In this document: positions 44,838 through 54,944 of the stretch, in pieces
How positions within the stretch are numbered: position 1 is the stretch's first letter
Layout of the letters: every line of letters begins with the position of its first letter
NCBI GenBank assembly: GCA_963823675.1
Contig: CAWGMT010000016.1
Location: 248,001-312,000, forward strand
Source of the DNA: CAWGMT01 sp963823675
GTDB lineage: Bacteria; Planctomycetota; Planctomycetia; Isosphaerales; Isosphaeraceae
Reading direction: 5' to 3'
Length of the DNA stretch: 64,000 bases
Translations under genes and position numbers: made by a program
The notes under the pieces: generated by a model
What the model was told of the DNA's origin: nothing
Database searches by the model: none
The model's input: the letters and a program-made list of their open reading frames with translations, nothing else

Positions 44838-46798
44838 TTGCTGCGCCAGACAATTCTCGGAAATCAACCGACCTCGCCGGCGGAAACGGCCAGGACGCTG
44901 GTAACCCGGCGCCACCTGGCGCGCTGGATGTTCTGCTCCTGTCAGCATGCGGCGGCCTGGCGGGCGGGTTACTCGAAGTGGGAATGAGAGTCCTCTGCCG
45001 AAGCATCGATTCGACCTACCGGCTGTACATGATGAGCCGGCATTTCGTCTGGTTGGCGCCCCTGGCCAATCTGCTGCTCTTTTCCAGCCTGGGGTTGCTT
45101 TTGGCGCTCGCCACCAAGTTCTGGCCTCGCTGGGGAGGATGGCTCAGCCTGCGCGTCATCGGCTTCTGGGCCGTTTTACCGGTGCTCATGATCGTCAGTC
45201 CTCGGATCTACACCTATGGTTGGGTGCTCCTCGCAATCGGAATTGCGTCGCTCTTGGCTATGCAACTCGAGCGCCGAGCCGCCCGGCTGCGGCGGTGGCT
45301 GGTCCTGAGTCTTGCGGCACTCGTGGGAGCCACCCTGATCTCGGCGGGCTTTGTGTTCGGAGGAGATTGGCTCAAGTCGTGGCGCGAAGCGGGCCGTGAC
45401 TTGCCACCTGCTGGTTCCCCCAACGTGCTCTTGATCGTGCTCGACACCGTCCGGGCAGACCGCTTGAGCCTCTACGGCTATCATCGCGCGACCAGCCCCA
45501 CGCTGGAACAGTTGGCCAGACGCAGTGTTCGCTTCGATCAAGCCCGCGCAACGTCGCCCTGGACCTTGCCTTCCCATGCGAGCATTTTGATGGGTCGTTG
45601 GCCCCATGAGGGCGGCGGGCACTGGCGAAGTCCCCTCGAAGGGAATTTTCCCACGCTAGCCGAATACCTTGGGGATCGAGGCTACGCCACGGCGGGCTTT
45701 GTCGCCAATACGCTTTATTGTTCTTACGACACCAGGCTGAACCGCGGCTTTACTCATTACGAGGACTATGTGCTGGAACCGCTCAGCCCATTTCGAACCC
45801 TCTATCTTGGTAACCTCGCCTTGAACAATTTAGCCGAGTCAGGCTGGGAAGCGAGTCATCACCCCGGCCTGGACCTCCTGCTGCCGGGGCCAGAATCGGC
45901 AATATGGCGAGTCTTGGCAACCGAACGAAGGAAGGCGGCAAGCTCCATCAATCATGAATTCCTGGATTGGCTCTCGCAACGTCGCCAGCCGAGTCGTCCT
46001 TTCTTCGCCTTCCTGAATTATTTCGACGCCCACTCGCCGTATCTGCTTCCTCGGGGCGCCCTTTACCGCTTCGGTCTCAAGCCCCACGCCGAGTCAGACA
46101 CTCTTCGACCGTCGCTCGCCACGCTGACGCTGCCCGAGAATTACAGCACGCTGGCTCAAGACTGTTACGACAATTGCCTTGCCTATCTGGACGAGCAACT
46201 GGCCGAGCTCTTCGCCGAGTTAGACCGCCGCGGCATCCTCGAACACACTTTGGTGGCGGTCACTTCCGATCACGGCGAGGGGCTTGGAGAGCACGGCCTT
46301 GTTTTCCACGGTGAAAGTCTCTATCGCACGGAGATAGGCGTGCCCCTCTTGATTGCGCCGCCGGCGTTCGAACGCTCTTTGGTGGTCCGTGAGCCGGTCA
46401 GTCTCCGCGATCTGCCAGCAACCATCGCCGGCCTGGCCGGGTTCGAAACCGGCTCGCCCTTTCCTGGCCGCTCACTGGCCCGATTCTGGCATGCCTCGCC
46501 CGCGACCGCCGCCTCCACGGCCGGAGCCGAAGTGTTTTCCGAGCTGGCCAGCCCGAATCCCCTCAATCCCAACCAGGGCCGGTCGCCGGCCTACAGAGGC
46601 CCGCTCGTTTCGCTGGCCGAAGATGACTTCGTGTATATCCGCAACGAGGGTGACGGCGGCGAAGAACTCTTTGATGAGCGCACCGATCCGCGCGAGTTTG
46701 ACAACAGGGCTCACTCCCAGGCCCTCGAACCCGTCCTCGAGCGGCTTCGCGCTCGCCTCAACACGATGAAAACAGGGCGTCCTCCCAGCAGGCGATAG
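44838..46798 (+). CDS. Membrane sulfatase-fold enzyme (alkaline phosphatase superfamily), tandem copy 1, one frame change
   Basis: About 653 residues. Four or five N-terminal transmembrane segments (for example HFVWLAPLANLLLFSSLGLL and VIGFWAVLPVLMIVSP) precede a periplasmic sulfatase-fold domain: NVLLIVLDTVRADRLSLYGY gives the first metal-binding Asp pair, SPWTLPSHASILMG is the nucleophile region, and VTSDHGEGLGEHG gives later metal ligands. The usual Cys/Ser of CxPxR is Thr here, so formylglycine activation is not expected. The start is TTG 44838 because GGGAGA lies just upstream and is conserved in copy 2. The frame changes near 44914: copy 2 shows that one base is missing in GGCGCGC, where the true reading would give HLAPLDVL. 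The substrate is unknown. Confidence 0.82.
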
Positions 46799-46856
46799 GC
46801 CGTTGACGGCAAATCTCCGATTCCTCCAGTCAACCAAATCGACCAGGAGATCAGCC

Positions 46857-48830
46857 TTGCAACGCGGGACGATTCTCGGAAATGCAACGACCTCGCCGGT
46901 GGAAACGGCTGGTATGCTGGTAACCCGGCCCCACCTGAGTCCGCTGGACGTTCTTCTCCTGTCCCCATGCGGCGGCCTGGCGGGCGGGTTGCTCGAAGTG
47001 GGCATGAAAGTCCTCTGCCGCAGTATCGATTCGACCTACCGGCTGTACATGATGAGCCGGCATTTCGTCTGGCTGGCGCCCCTGGCCAATCTGCTGCTCT
47101 TTTCCAGCCTGGGGTTGCTTCTGGCGTTGGCCACCAAGTTCTGGCCTCGCTGGGGAGGATGGCTCAGCCTGCGAGTCATCGGCTTCTGGGCCGTATTACC
47201 GGTGCTCATGATCGTCAGTCCTCGGATCTACACCTATGGTTGGGTAATCCTCGCCATGGGAATTGCGTCGCTCCTGGCTCTGCAACTCGAGCGCCGGGCC
47301 GCCCTGCTGCGGCGGTGGCTGATCCTAAGTTTTCCTGCGCTCGTGGCAGCCACCCTGATCTCGGCGAGCTTTGTGTTCGGAGGAGATTGGCTCAAATCGT
47401 GGCGCGAAGCGGGCCGTGACTTGCCACCTGCTGGTTCCCCCAACGTGCTCTTGATCGTGCTCGACACAGTCCGGGCAGACCGCTTGAGCCTCTACGGCTA
47501 TCATCGCGCGACCAGCCCCACGCTGGAACAGTTGGCCAGACGCGGTGTTCGCTTCGATCAGGCCCGCGCAACGTCGCCATGGACCTTGCCTTCCCATGCG
47601 AGCATTCTGATGGGTCGTTGGCCCCATGAGGTCGGCGGGCAATGGCAAAGTCCCCTCGAAGGGAACTTTCCCACGTTAGCCGAATACCTCGGGGCTCGCG
47701 GCTACGCCACGGCGGGATTTGTCGCCAATACGCTTTACTGTTCTTACGACACCCGGCTGGACCGCGGCTTCACTCATTACGAGGACTATGTGCTGGAACC
47801 GCTCAGCCCATTTCGAACCCTCTATCTTGGTAACCTCGCCTTGAACAATTTAGCCGAGTTAGGCTGGGTAGCGAGTCGGCACCTCGGCCTGGGCCTCGTG
47901 CTTCCCGGACCAGAATCAGCACTCTGGCGGGTCTTGGCAACCGAACGAAAGAAGGACGCGAGCTCGATCAATCACGAATTCCTGGATTGGCTAACGCAAC
48001 GGCGCCAGCCGAGTCGTCCCTTCTTCGCCTTCCTCAATTATTTTGACGCGCATTCGCCGTATCTGCTCCCTCCGGGAGGCTCGTACCGGTTCGGGCTGAA
48101 GCCCGAGACCCAGTCAGACATGCAAGTATTCAATCTTTGGACACTCCTCGACAAGCTGACCCTGCCGCAGCATTACATTATCTTGGCTCAAGATTGCTAC
48201 GATGATTGCCTTGCCTATCTGGACGAGCAACTGGCCGAGCTCTTCGCCGAGTTAGACCGCCGCGGCATCCTCGATGATACTTTGGTAATCGTCACATCCG
48301 ATCACGGCGAGGGGCTTGGAGAGCACGGTCTTTTTTTTCACGGTGAAAGTCTTTATCGCATGGAGATACGCGTGCCTCTCGTGATTGTGTCGCCGGCATT
48401 CAAACGCTCTCAGGTCGTCCGTGAGCCCGCCAGTCTCCGCGACCTGCCGGCAACCATCGCCGGCCTGGCCGGGTTCGAAACCGGCTCGCCCTTTCCTGGC
48501 CGCTCACTGGCCCGATTCTGGCAAGTCTCGCCCGCGACCGCCGCCTCCACGGCCGGAGCCGAAGTGTTTTCCGAGCTGGCCAGCCCGAATCCCCTCAATC
48601 CCAACCAGGGTCGATCGCCGGCCTACAGAGGCCCGCTCGTTTCGCTGGCCGAAGATGACTTCGTGTATATCCGCAACGAGGGTGACGGCGGCGAAGAACT
48701 CTTTGATGAGCGCACCGATCCGCGCGAGTTTGACAACAGGGCTCACTCCCAGGCCCTCACACCCGTCCTCGAGCGGTTTCGCGCTCGCCTCAACTCAGTG
48801 AAAACAAGTCATCCTCCCAGCACGCGATAG
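46857..48830 (+). CDS. Membrane sulfatase-fold enzyme, tandem copy 2
   Basis: 657 residues and intact, so it shows the true N-terminus that is shifted in copy 1 (SPLDVLLLSPCGGLAGGLLE). Same layout: transmembrane segments over about residues 25-160, then the sulfatase fold with NVLLIVLDTVRADRLSLYGY, SPWTLPSHASILMG and VTSDHGEGLGEHG. Start TTG 46857 follows AGGAGA at seven bases; ATG 46914 is possible but copy 1 has ACG there. It differs from copy 1 most in the middle (around SDMQVFNLWTLLDKLTLP), while the last 230 bases are almost identical. Possible roles include phospho- or sulfo-group transfer on surface glycans, in the way Thr-nucleophile relatives modify lipids. Confidence 0.87.
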   Translation: MQRGTILGNATTSPVETAGMLVTRPHLSPLDVLLLSPCGGLAGGLLEVGMKVLCRSIDSTYRLYMMSRHFVWLAPLANLLLFSSLGLLLALATKFWPRWGGWLSLRVIGFWAVLPVLMIVSPRIYTYGWVILAMGIASLLALQLERRAALLRRWLILSFPALVAATLISASFVFGGDWLKSWREAGRDLPPAGSPNVLLIVLDTVRADRLSLYGYHRATSPTLEQLARRGVRFDQARATSPWTLPSHASILMGRWPHEVGGQWQSPLEGNFPTLAEYLGARGYATAGFVANTLYCSYDTRLDRGFTHYEDYVLEPLSPFRTLYLGNLALNNLAELGWVASRHLGLGLVLPGPESALWRVLATERKKDASSINHEFLDWLTQRRQPSRPFFAFLNYFDAHSPYLLPPGGSYRFGLKPETQSDMQVFNLWTLLDKLTLPQHYIILAQDCYDDCLAYLDEQLAELFAELDRRGILDDTLVIVTSDHGEGLGEHGLFFHGESLYRMEIRVPLVIVSPAFKRSQVVREPASLRDLPATIAGLAGFETGSPFPGRSLARFWQVSPATAASTAGAEVFSELASPNPLNPNQGRSPAYRGPLVSLAEDDFVYIRNEGDGGEELFDERTDPREFDNRAHSQALTPVLERFRARLNSVKTSHPPSTR

Positions 48831-48855
48831 GCCATATGGGGGCCGTCAACGGTCT

Positions 48856-50797
48856 TCACTTCTCCAAGGAAGGTCGGTCGCGGATGCGAATGAAGTGGTC
48901 GGTCTTGAAAGAGTGGGTGTCCTGCTGCCAGGCTCGCGGCATGTGGCAGTCGAGGCAGCCCCTAGCCGGATTGACGGGACAAGGGGTCATGGCCTCCTTC
49001 GGCGGTTGCTCTCCTTGCGAGGAACCCCCCGGTCGTCGCGCGGGTACCGAGTGAGCCGCGGGGCTCGCCGGGATGGCCGTGGGAACGGGACCGGCGGCGT
49101 GGCAGGAGAGGCACTTGACCTCGTTCTTGGCCGTCTCGGTCTCGGCATTGCGGTGCGGGTCGTGGCAGGTGACGCAGCTTAGCTTCCCATCACTCTCCGC
49201 GTAACAGCGGCTCCAGGTCAGCGTCTGCGACTGGAAGCGATACCAGGCGGGATTGGTACGAGAAGCCGAGAGCTCGTCCGGGCGAGAGAAGGCATGACAT
49301 CGTGAGCAGATCCAATTGATTTCGGCCGCCGAGGCCTTGCTGGGACAACCGATGGCCAGGTCCGAGAAACCGGCAGCGACCGCCGCCACGTGGTGCCCAC
49401 CCGGTCCATGGCACTTCTCGCAGCCGATCGCGTGGTCGTCCGCTACGGGACCGACCCGGTCCTGGACGGCGCGGAAGCTGGTCGTGTGGCAGGACAAGCA
49501 GCGCCGCACGCCATCACCTTCCTCCAAGGTATTTCCCAGGTACCCTTCGGGATCGGCCGGCCGTGCAGGGAGTGCGGTGGCCCGGTCCCACGCCAACCCC
49601 CGGGGCGATTCGTAAGCGGACATCCGCAGCATGATCGATCGGTTGCGGTCATCCCGGCCGACGAAGGTCGTGAAATGATCGTGCGACCCGAAGGCATAGT
49701 CAACCACCGCGCGGAAGACGCGGCCGCCGGCTCGCACTTCCGTCCGGACCGATTCGCCCTCGCGGTGGAACTCATGCGTGACCTGTGGATCGCCCGGGTC
49801 GGGGAGTGGGTCCTCCGGGAGAGGGAGGTGACTTATGTCGCGCGCACGGGCGAAGGTGGTGGCGTGGCGGCTGGCGAGCACGGCCTGGAATTGAGCGCGA
49901 TGGCATAGGGCGCAGCGGGCCTCGCCGAGATAAGGGGCTGGCTCGGGCTCGAGCCGATTCCGGTCGCGGTACGACGAACTCCGGTTCCATTCGGTTTCGG
50001 CGCGGCTCCAATCCCGTTCCTGGATGTAGGCGCGGCTCAAGAGCCAGGAGGCTTCAGGATCCGGACCCGATCGGAGGAGCGTCTGAAGGAGCTGTCGCGC
50101 AAGGGCGGGCTGCCGCGACCTGAGCCACGCACGGGCCAACTGGTACTGGTAGGGACGAAGCGGGCCGGACAGGGCCGCTGTTCCGGCGGGATCGAGCTCC
50201 AGCCACCGGTGCAGCGCCTGGGCGACGCCGGCGGGATCGTCGAGCTCATCGCGCGCGTTGCCCAACATCAACTGGGCGCCGGCTTCGCGATCGGGCTGGC
50301 GCGCCAGCCGCGCGGCGGCCTCCTCGGCCGCGCAATACCGGTCCGTTTGGTAATACAGTCGGCAGAGGAGGTCGAGCGTGTCCGCATCATCGGGATTCCC
50401 GGCCCGGGCGATCTTGAGCGCCTTGATCGCGGGCTCGGCGTGACCGGCGAGACTCAGGGCTCTGCCCAGCAGAAAGAAATCTTCGAGCTTCATGTCGGCT
50501 GGGACGAGGCGGGAGTAGATCGCCAGCGCCTTCTGGTCGCGATCTCGGCGGGCCGCCGCGCGCCGACAGCCGCAGGGCCTCGATATCCCCGGGGGCCTGC
50601 TTGAGTCGTTGCTGGGCCAACCGGGCGGTCCGGTCCCAATCGCCTTGCGAGTACGCCGCGTTCGCTTCCGCGAGCGGTCCCGGGAACAGCCTGGCCTTGC
50701 CCCAGCTAATGGCAGCACTGGCGCCGACCCCCAGCAGGACGACCGCGGCGAGGGCCAGCCATAATCCACGCCGTCTTCGACTCCTCGGGTGTGGCAT
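48856..50797 (-). CDS. TPR-containing seven-haem cytochrome c (one frame change)
   Basis: An N-terminal anchor (RGLWLALAAVVLLGVGASAA) is followed by TPR units (about residues 30-250; NAAYSQGDWDRTARLAQQRL, AGHAEPAIKALKIARAGNPD, SGPDPEASWLLSRAYIQERD). The cytochrome c554/c3-like part has seven CxxCH sites in order: CALCH, CLSCH, CEKCH, CSRCH, CVTCH, CLSCH and CLDCH, with extra His residues (GPGGHH, ASRHATTF) that could be distal ligands. The frame changes near 50565, in a GGCGCGCGG run, between EALRLSAR and RRDRDQKALAIYS. Reconnected length is about 647 residues. ATG 50797 is chosen; ATG 50836 is possible. It is a periplasmic electron carrier, divergent from the CRTAC1 gene. Confidence 0.87.
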
Positions 50798-50983
50798 GCA
50801 TTCCCGGATTGGCGCACCGATTGTGACCTCGGTCATTTGTGGGAAGCCGTAACTCTCCCTGAATCCTCGACTCGCCCCTGGTCGGCCTATATCATTTGAG
50901 ATGCCGCCCGGTGGAGCTGTCAAGGCGCGCGCGACGAGCGGTTGCCGCGTCTCGGCGTCGAAGAGATCGCGCTCGATCGCGAT

Positions 50984-51232
50984 TCAATCCAACCCCGCGC
51001 ACATTCCCGATCCACACTGAGGGCGGCCGCAGCCGTACGGGGAGCTGCCAGTCTCACTGCAAACCGGCAGCTCACTAGACTGGCCGCGGCCGATATGGGC
51101 CGCCGGCACGCTGAGCTGCTTGGCAACCTCGATGCTCCCGCAGTGAGGACAACGCGCCAGGTCGGCAGCACTGCGAATCAGGGCCTCGAAAGCGTGGCCA
51201 CAGGGCTCACAGAAATATTCGTAGAGCGGCAT
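50984..51232 (-). CDS. FmdB-type zinc ribbon protein
   Basis: 82 residues. MPLYEYFCEPCGHAFEALI, then DLARCPHCGS, is the FmdB_N/CxxC-CxxC zinc ribbon (Cys8/Cys11 and Cys28/Cys31). The tail has further cysteines (GSSPYGCGRPQCGSGMCAG), a pattern shared by many members of the family that might bind a second metal. FmdB-like proteins are thought to be regulatory or metal-related, but none of their roles is well settled. It lies between the multihaem cytochrome and the CRTAC1 gene. ATG 51232 is where the family similarity starts. Confidence 0.88.
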   Translation of the reverse strand: MPLYEYFCEPCGHAFEALIRSAADLARCPHCGSIEVAKQLSVPAAHIGRGQSSELPVCSETGSSPYGCGRPQCGSGMCAGLD

Positions 51233-51482
51233 GGCTGGAATGATACTCCCAGGTTCTCGATAAAAGCACGACTGTCGCCATGATATCGCCGGCGATGGCG
51301 GTAAGTCGAGATCGCGTTTTCCAAAGAATCCAGGCCGGTTCCAGCGCAATTGGCGCAGAGAAGTCTTGGGGAATTCAACTAAAATATCTGACGTGCGGAA
51401 TGTCGGATACCGCAGGGCGAGACGGCTGGTGAGCGTGCCTCGGCAGCACACCGGCGGGTCTCTAACTGGTTAGGATGAAACG

Positions 51483-53906
51483 ATGCGCTTTGTGCTCCGG
51501 GTTGTACTTGTGGGGATTGTCTGCATCGGCATTGCCGGTGGAGTGGTCGCGTGGATGGCCGGGCTTGATGGGTGGAGTAAAGGACTCTGGAGTTTCTCCG
51601 GCGCGTCGAAGATCGAGTCAACATCTGCCCGCAATTCGAAGGTCTCCGCGCCTGAGACAAACAGCAAGCTGGAAACGTTCCCGGATCCCAACGCCCCTGG
51701 GACGCGGGCGTACGTGTTTATCGATCGCGGCTCCTTCGACGGCGACATTGCGGCCACTTCTTTTCCTTACACAGGGTCGATTCACGATCCGCGATCGCTT
51801 GATGAGCTGCGCCAGGCGGTCCGGGGCCGGGGCCGGCGCGGGCTTACGGCTTATCGGGAACAGTACGATCGCCTTCACTTCGACTCACCCCCGACATCGG
51901 AACAAGCGTTCCGCGGAATTCCACTGGTAAGATCGATCGCCTTTCTGTACATGCATGAAGGGAAATTTGGCGAGGCGGCCACGTGGTTGGAGCGGGCGCT
52001 CCAGATGAGCCATCAGCCGAATTTCTCCCCGGATATTGAGGCTGGGCTCCAGGCTCTCCTGGGCATCGTCAACTTTCGGAAGGGGGAGATCGAGAACTGC
52101 CTTGAATGCCTGGGCCCATCGAGCTGCATCTTTCCGCTTGAGCCCGACGCAGTCCACCGTCAGCAGGCTGGCTCACGAGCGGCCATCAAGGAATTCACGG
52201 CCTATCTGGCGTGGTCGCCAGGCGACTTACGCATCCGCTGGCTGCTCAATCTCGCCTATATGACGCTGGGGGAGTATCCCGATAAGGTCCCATCCCAGTT
52301 CCTCATCCCGCTGGACTGTTTTCGCTCGAAGCTTGACGTGGGTCGATTTCAAAACGTCGCGCCGCTGGTCGGTTTGGGAGTGAGGGGACCAAACCTGGCT
52401 GGCGGGAGCATTTTCGATGACTTCGACGGTGACGGCCTGATCGACCTCTTGACGACCGCCATCGATGCCGACTTGGGGGCATCGCTTTTCATCAACCATG
52501 GCGACGGAACCTTTGAGGACCGCACGGCCAGGTCGGGGCTCGGTCAACAGGTCTGCGCCTTGAATGTCGCGCGTGGGGACTACGATAACGACGGGTATCT
52601 TGATGTCTTGCTGCTGCGTGGTGCCTGGGAGAAACCGGCGCGGCTTTCGCTGTTGCGGAACAAGAAGGGTGGTGTCTTCGAGGATGTAACAGTCGCGGCC
52701 GGGCTCGATCTTCCCATTGCAACCGAGTCGGCCGTGTGGGGCGACTACGACAACGACGGGCGGCTCGACCTCTTTGTTTGCGGCGAGTTTTTGCAGGATA
52801 CCCCCGATCCGACGACCCGCTGCCGGCTTTATCACAATCAAGGCGACGGTACGTTCAAGAACGTCGCCGACCAGGCGGGTATTGTCAACGAATACGTGGC
52901 CAAGGGGTCGGCGTGGGGCGATTACGACGACGACGGCCGGCTCGATCTCTTCGTCTCGAACCATGACGGGCCGTGCCGGCTCTACCATAACGAGGGGGAT
53001 GGGAAATTCCGCGACGTCGCGGAGGAAATGGGCGTTACCGGCCCTTCTCACGTCAAATCGTTCTGCTCTTGGTTCTGGGATTACGACAACGACGGGCGGC
53101 TCGACCTCTTCGTCAACGACTACAACTGTGTCGTCGCCAACGTCGTCGCCGACTACCTGGGTTTGAAGAAGAAAGACCCCAGCCACCCTCGCCTCTACAG
53201 AAACCTCGGCAAGGAGGGTTTTCGCGATGTCAGCCAGGAAGTCGGTCTCACTCATCCCATCTCGGCGATGGGGGCCAATTTCGGCGACATCGACAACGAC
53301 GGCTATCTCGACGCTTACTTTGGAACCGGTCAGATGGCTTACTCAGGACTGGTTCCCAATGTGATGCTCAAGAACGTCGAAGGGCGTCGCTTCGAAGACG
53401 TGACCGACTCTTCCAGAACGGGTCACCTTCAGAAGGGGCACGGCGTGTCTTTCGCTGACTGGGACTGCGACGGCGATCTCGATTTGTTTGTCGAGCTGGG
53501 CGGTGCTTATCCCGGTGACCAGGCCTACAACGTCCTGTTTCAAAACCCCGGACATGGCCGGCACTGGCTGAAGGTCAAGCTGGTCGGAACCACGACGAAT
53601 CGCTCGGCAATCGGGGCCAAGATCCACGTCGAAGTCAAGTCGGCCGGCGGCCAGGTCCGTTCGATACATCGCACGGTCGGCAACAACGGCAGCTTCGGCG
53701 GGAACTCCTTGGTGGAACTGATCGGCCTGGGCGACGAAAAACTCGTTGCCCTGTTGACGGTAAGCTGGCCGACCAGCAAGACGACCCAGATCTTTCACGA
53801 CGTCGCCGCCGACCAGGCGATCACGATCACCGAAGCAGCCGAAACTTACAAGGTCCTGCACCAGCGGCCGCTGCCGTCTCCCTCCCTGGCGAACGACCGG
53901 AAGTAA
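51483..53906 (+). CDS. CRTAC1/ASPIC-UnbV FG-GAP repeat protein with TPR-like N-terminal part
   Basis: 807 residues. A signal anchor (VVLVGIVCIGIAGGVVAWM) is followed by a helical TPR-like section (about 145-270; HEGKFGEAATWLERALQMSH) and a VCBS/FG-GAP propeller (about 280-690) with seven Ca-binding DxDxDG loops, for example DDFDGDGLIDL, DYDNDGYLDV, DYDNDGRLDLF, DYDDDGRLDLF and DIDNDGYLDAYF. The ASPIC/UnbV domain comes at the end (HWLKVKLVGTTTNRSAIGAK; WPTSKTTQIF). An AGGATGA box lies before ATG 51483. Such proteins are surface or periplasmic and often occur with TPR and multihaem proteins in planctomycetes. Function unknown; binding of glycans or a partner protein is plausible. Confidence 0.92.
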   Translation: MRFVLRVVLVGIVCIGIAGGVVAWMAGLDGWSKGLWSFSGASKIESTSARNSKVSAPETNSKLETFPDPNAPGTRAYVFIDRGSFDGDIAATSFPYTGSIHDPRSLDELRQAVRGRGRRGLTAYREQYDRLHFDSPPTSEQAFRGIPLVRSIAFLYMHEGKFGEAATWLERALQMSHQPNFSPDIEAGLQALLGIVNFRKGEIENCLECLGPSSCIFPLEPDAVHRQQAGSRAAIKEFTAYLAWSPGDLRIRWLLNLAYMTLGEYPDKVPSQFLIPLDCFRSKLDVGRFQNVAPLVGLGVRGPNLAGGSIFDDFDGDGLIDLLTTAIDADLGASLFINHGDGTFEDRTARSGLGQQVCALNVARGDYDNDGYLDVLLLRGAWEKPARLSLLRNKKGGVFEDVTVAAGLDLPIATESAVWGDYDNDGRLDLFVCGEFLQDTPDPTTRCRLYHNQGDGTFKNVADQAGIVNEYVAKGSAWGDYDDDGRLDLFVSNHDGPCRLYHNEGDGKFRDVAEEMGVTGPSHVKSFCSWFWDYDNDGRLDLFVNDYNCVVANVVADYLGLKKKDPSHPRLYRNLGKEGFRDVSQEVGLTHPISAMGANFGDIDNDGYLDAYFGTGQMAYSGLVPNVMLKNVEGRRFEDVTDSSRTGHLQKGHGVSFADWDCDGDLDLFVELGGAYPGDQAYNVLFQNPGHGRHWLKVKLVGTTTNRSAIGAKIHVEVKSAGGQVRSIHRTVGNNGSFGGNSLVELIGLGDEKLVALLTVSWPTSKTTQIFHDVAADQAITITEAAETYKVLHQRPLPSPSLANDRK

Positions 53907-53975
53907 GCGCCGGTCGCCTTTGAGAACCATGGCCGCCTGCCGTCGAGAGACCGTGACTGAAAAGGGATACAGCAC

Positions 53976-54761
53976 ATGATCAGGTGCCTTCGTCCGCTGT
54001 CGCGTGACGAGGTCCGCCGGCTGGATGTCGAGGCAAGAGCAGAGCTGGCATTGCCGACTCTGGTTTTGATGGAGAATGCCGGGCGCGGCGCCGCGGGCTG
54101 GCTCGCGGAACTGGTCGGCGCCATCGCACCGGTGGTGGGTGGACGCCCCTTCTCATCTCCCCCTTCTCAATCGGCGCCGGAATCACCGCACGGACCGGCG
54201 TTGCCCCGGGTGCTGATCCTGTGCGGACCGGGAAACAACGGCGGCGACGGTGGGGTTGTCGCCCGGCATCTCGATGCGTGGGGGTTCCCGGTTCGAGTCA
54301 TCTGGTTTGCCCGCAGCGACCAGATCCGCGGCGATGCCGCCGCCCAGTGGTCCATCCTGCAGAAGTCGGGAGTCGAGCAGTCGGCCTGGTTTGACGAGCA
54401 CGCCGCGGACGCCGACTCGGATACATCCTGTCTCGCTGCGATCCTGGCCGAAGCCGACTGGCTGGTGGACGGACTGCTGGGAACAGGGCTCTCCCGGCCA
54501 GTGGAGGGACCGCTGCGCCGGGTCATCGAGGCCATGAACGGCTCGGGAAAGCCGATTTTCGCGCTGGATCTCCCCTCGGGCCTCGACGCCGACACGGGGC
54601 GGCCGCTGGGCGTGGCGGTCCGTGCTTGTGCCACGGCTACGTTCGTCGCGCCCAAGCTCGGCTTTACCGCTCTGGGCGCCGCCGATTACACGGGTACGGT
54701 CGCCGTGATCGACATCGGTCTGCCTCGTCGGCTGCTTGAGCCGTATGTGTGTGCCGGGTAG
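53976..54761 (+). CDS. nnrE: NAD(P)H-hydrate epimerase (YjeF N-terminal domain)
   Basis: 261 residues. It repairs damaged NAD(P)H by interconverting the R and S forms of NAD(P)HX so that the dehydratase can act. The family motifs are present: LPTLVLMENAGRGAAGW, the phosphate-binding GPGNNGGDG, DWLVDGLLGTGLSRPVEGP with the catalytic Asp, and IFALDLPSGLDADTG, which binds K+. No C-terminal dehydratase (NnrD) domain is fused, and none is encoded next to it. Codons 50-66 form a short proline/serine insert. AAGGGA lies before ATG 53976. Next on the strand come an SPFH protein and an NAD-kinase-fold protein, so NAD metabolism may be a shared theme. Confidence 0.92.
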   Translation: MIRCLRPLSRDEVRRLDVEARAELALPTLVLMENAGRGAAGWLAELVGAIAPVVGGRPFSSPPSQSAPESPHGPALPRVLILCGPGNNGGDGGVVARHLDAWGFPVRVIWFARSDQIRGDAAAQWSILQKSGVEQSAWFDEHAADADSDTSCLAAILAEADWLVDGLLGTGLSRPVEGPLRRVIEAMNGSGKPIFALDLPSGLDADTGRPLGVAVRACATATFVAPKLGFTALGAADYTGTVAVIDIGLPRRLLEPYVCAG

Positions 54762-54944
54762 TGACTCGAACATGAGAATGACCCGCAGACGGTTTGCGGC
54801 CCTGGCTGACGGGGTAAGCCCGAGCCGAGTCGGACTTTCGCTGGCGCGCCTCATTGCTTTGAATTCGAATCGCGGCAACGCTAACATTAAGCTTCCTGTT
54901 CTCCGCCAAGACCGAGATGGGAAACACGCCAACGGGTCAAAACG

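Noticed and set aside
44838..48830. Classical sulfatases activated by formylglycine
   Set aside because: The C/S-x-P-x-R motif is absent in both copies; Thr stands in that place.
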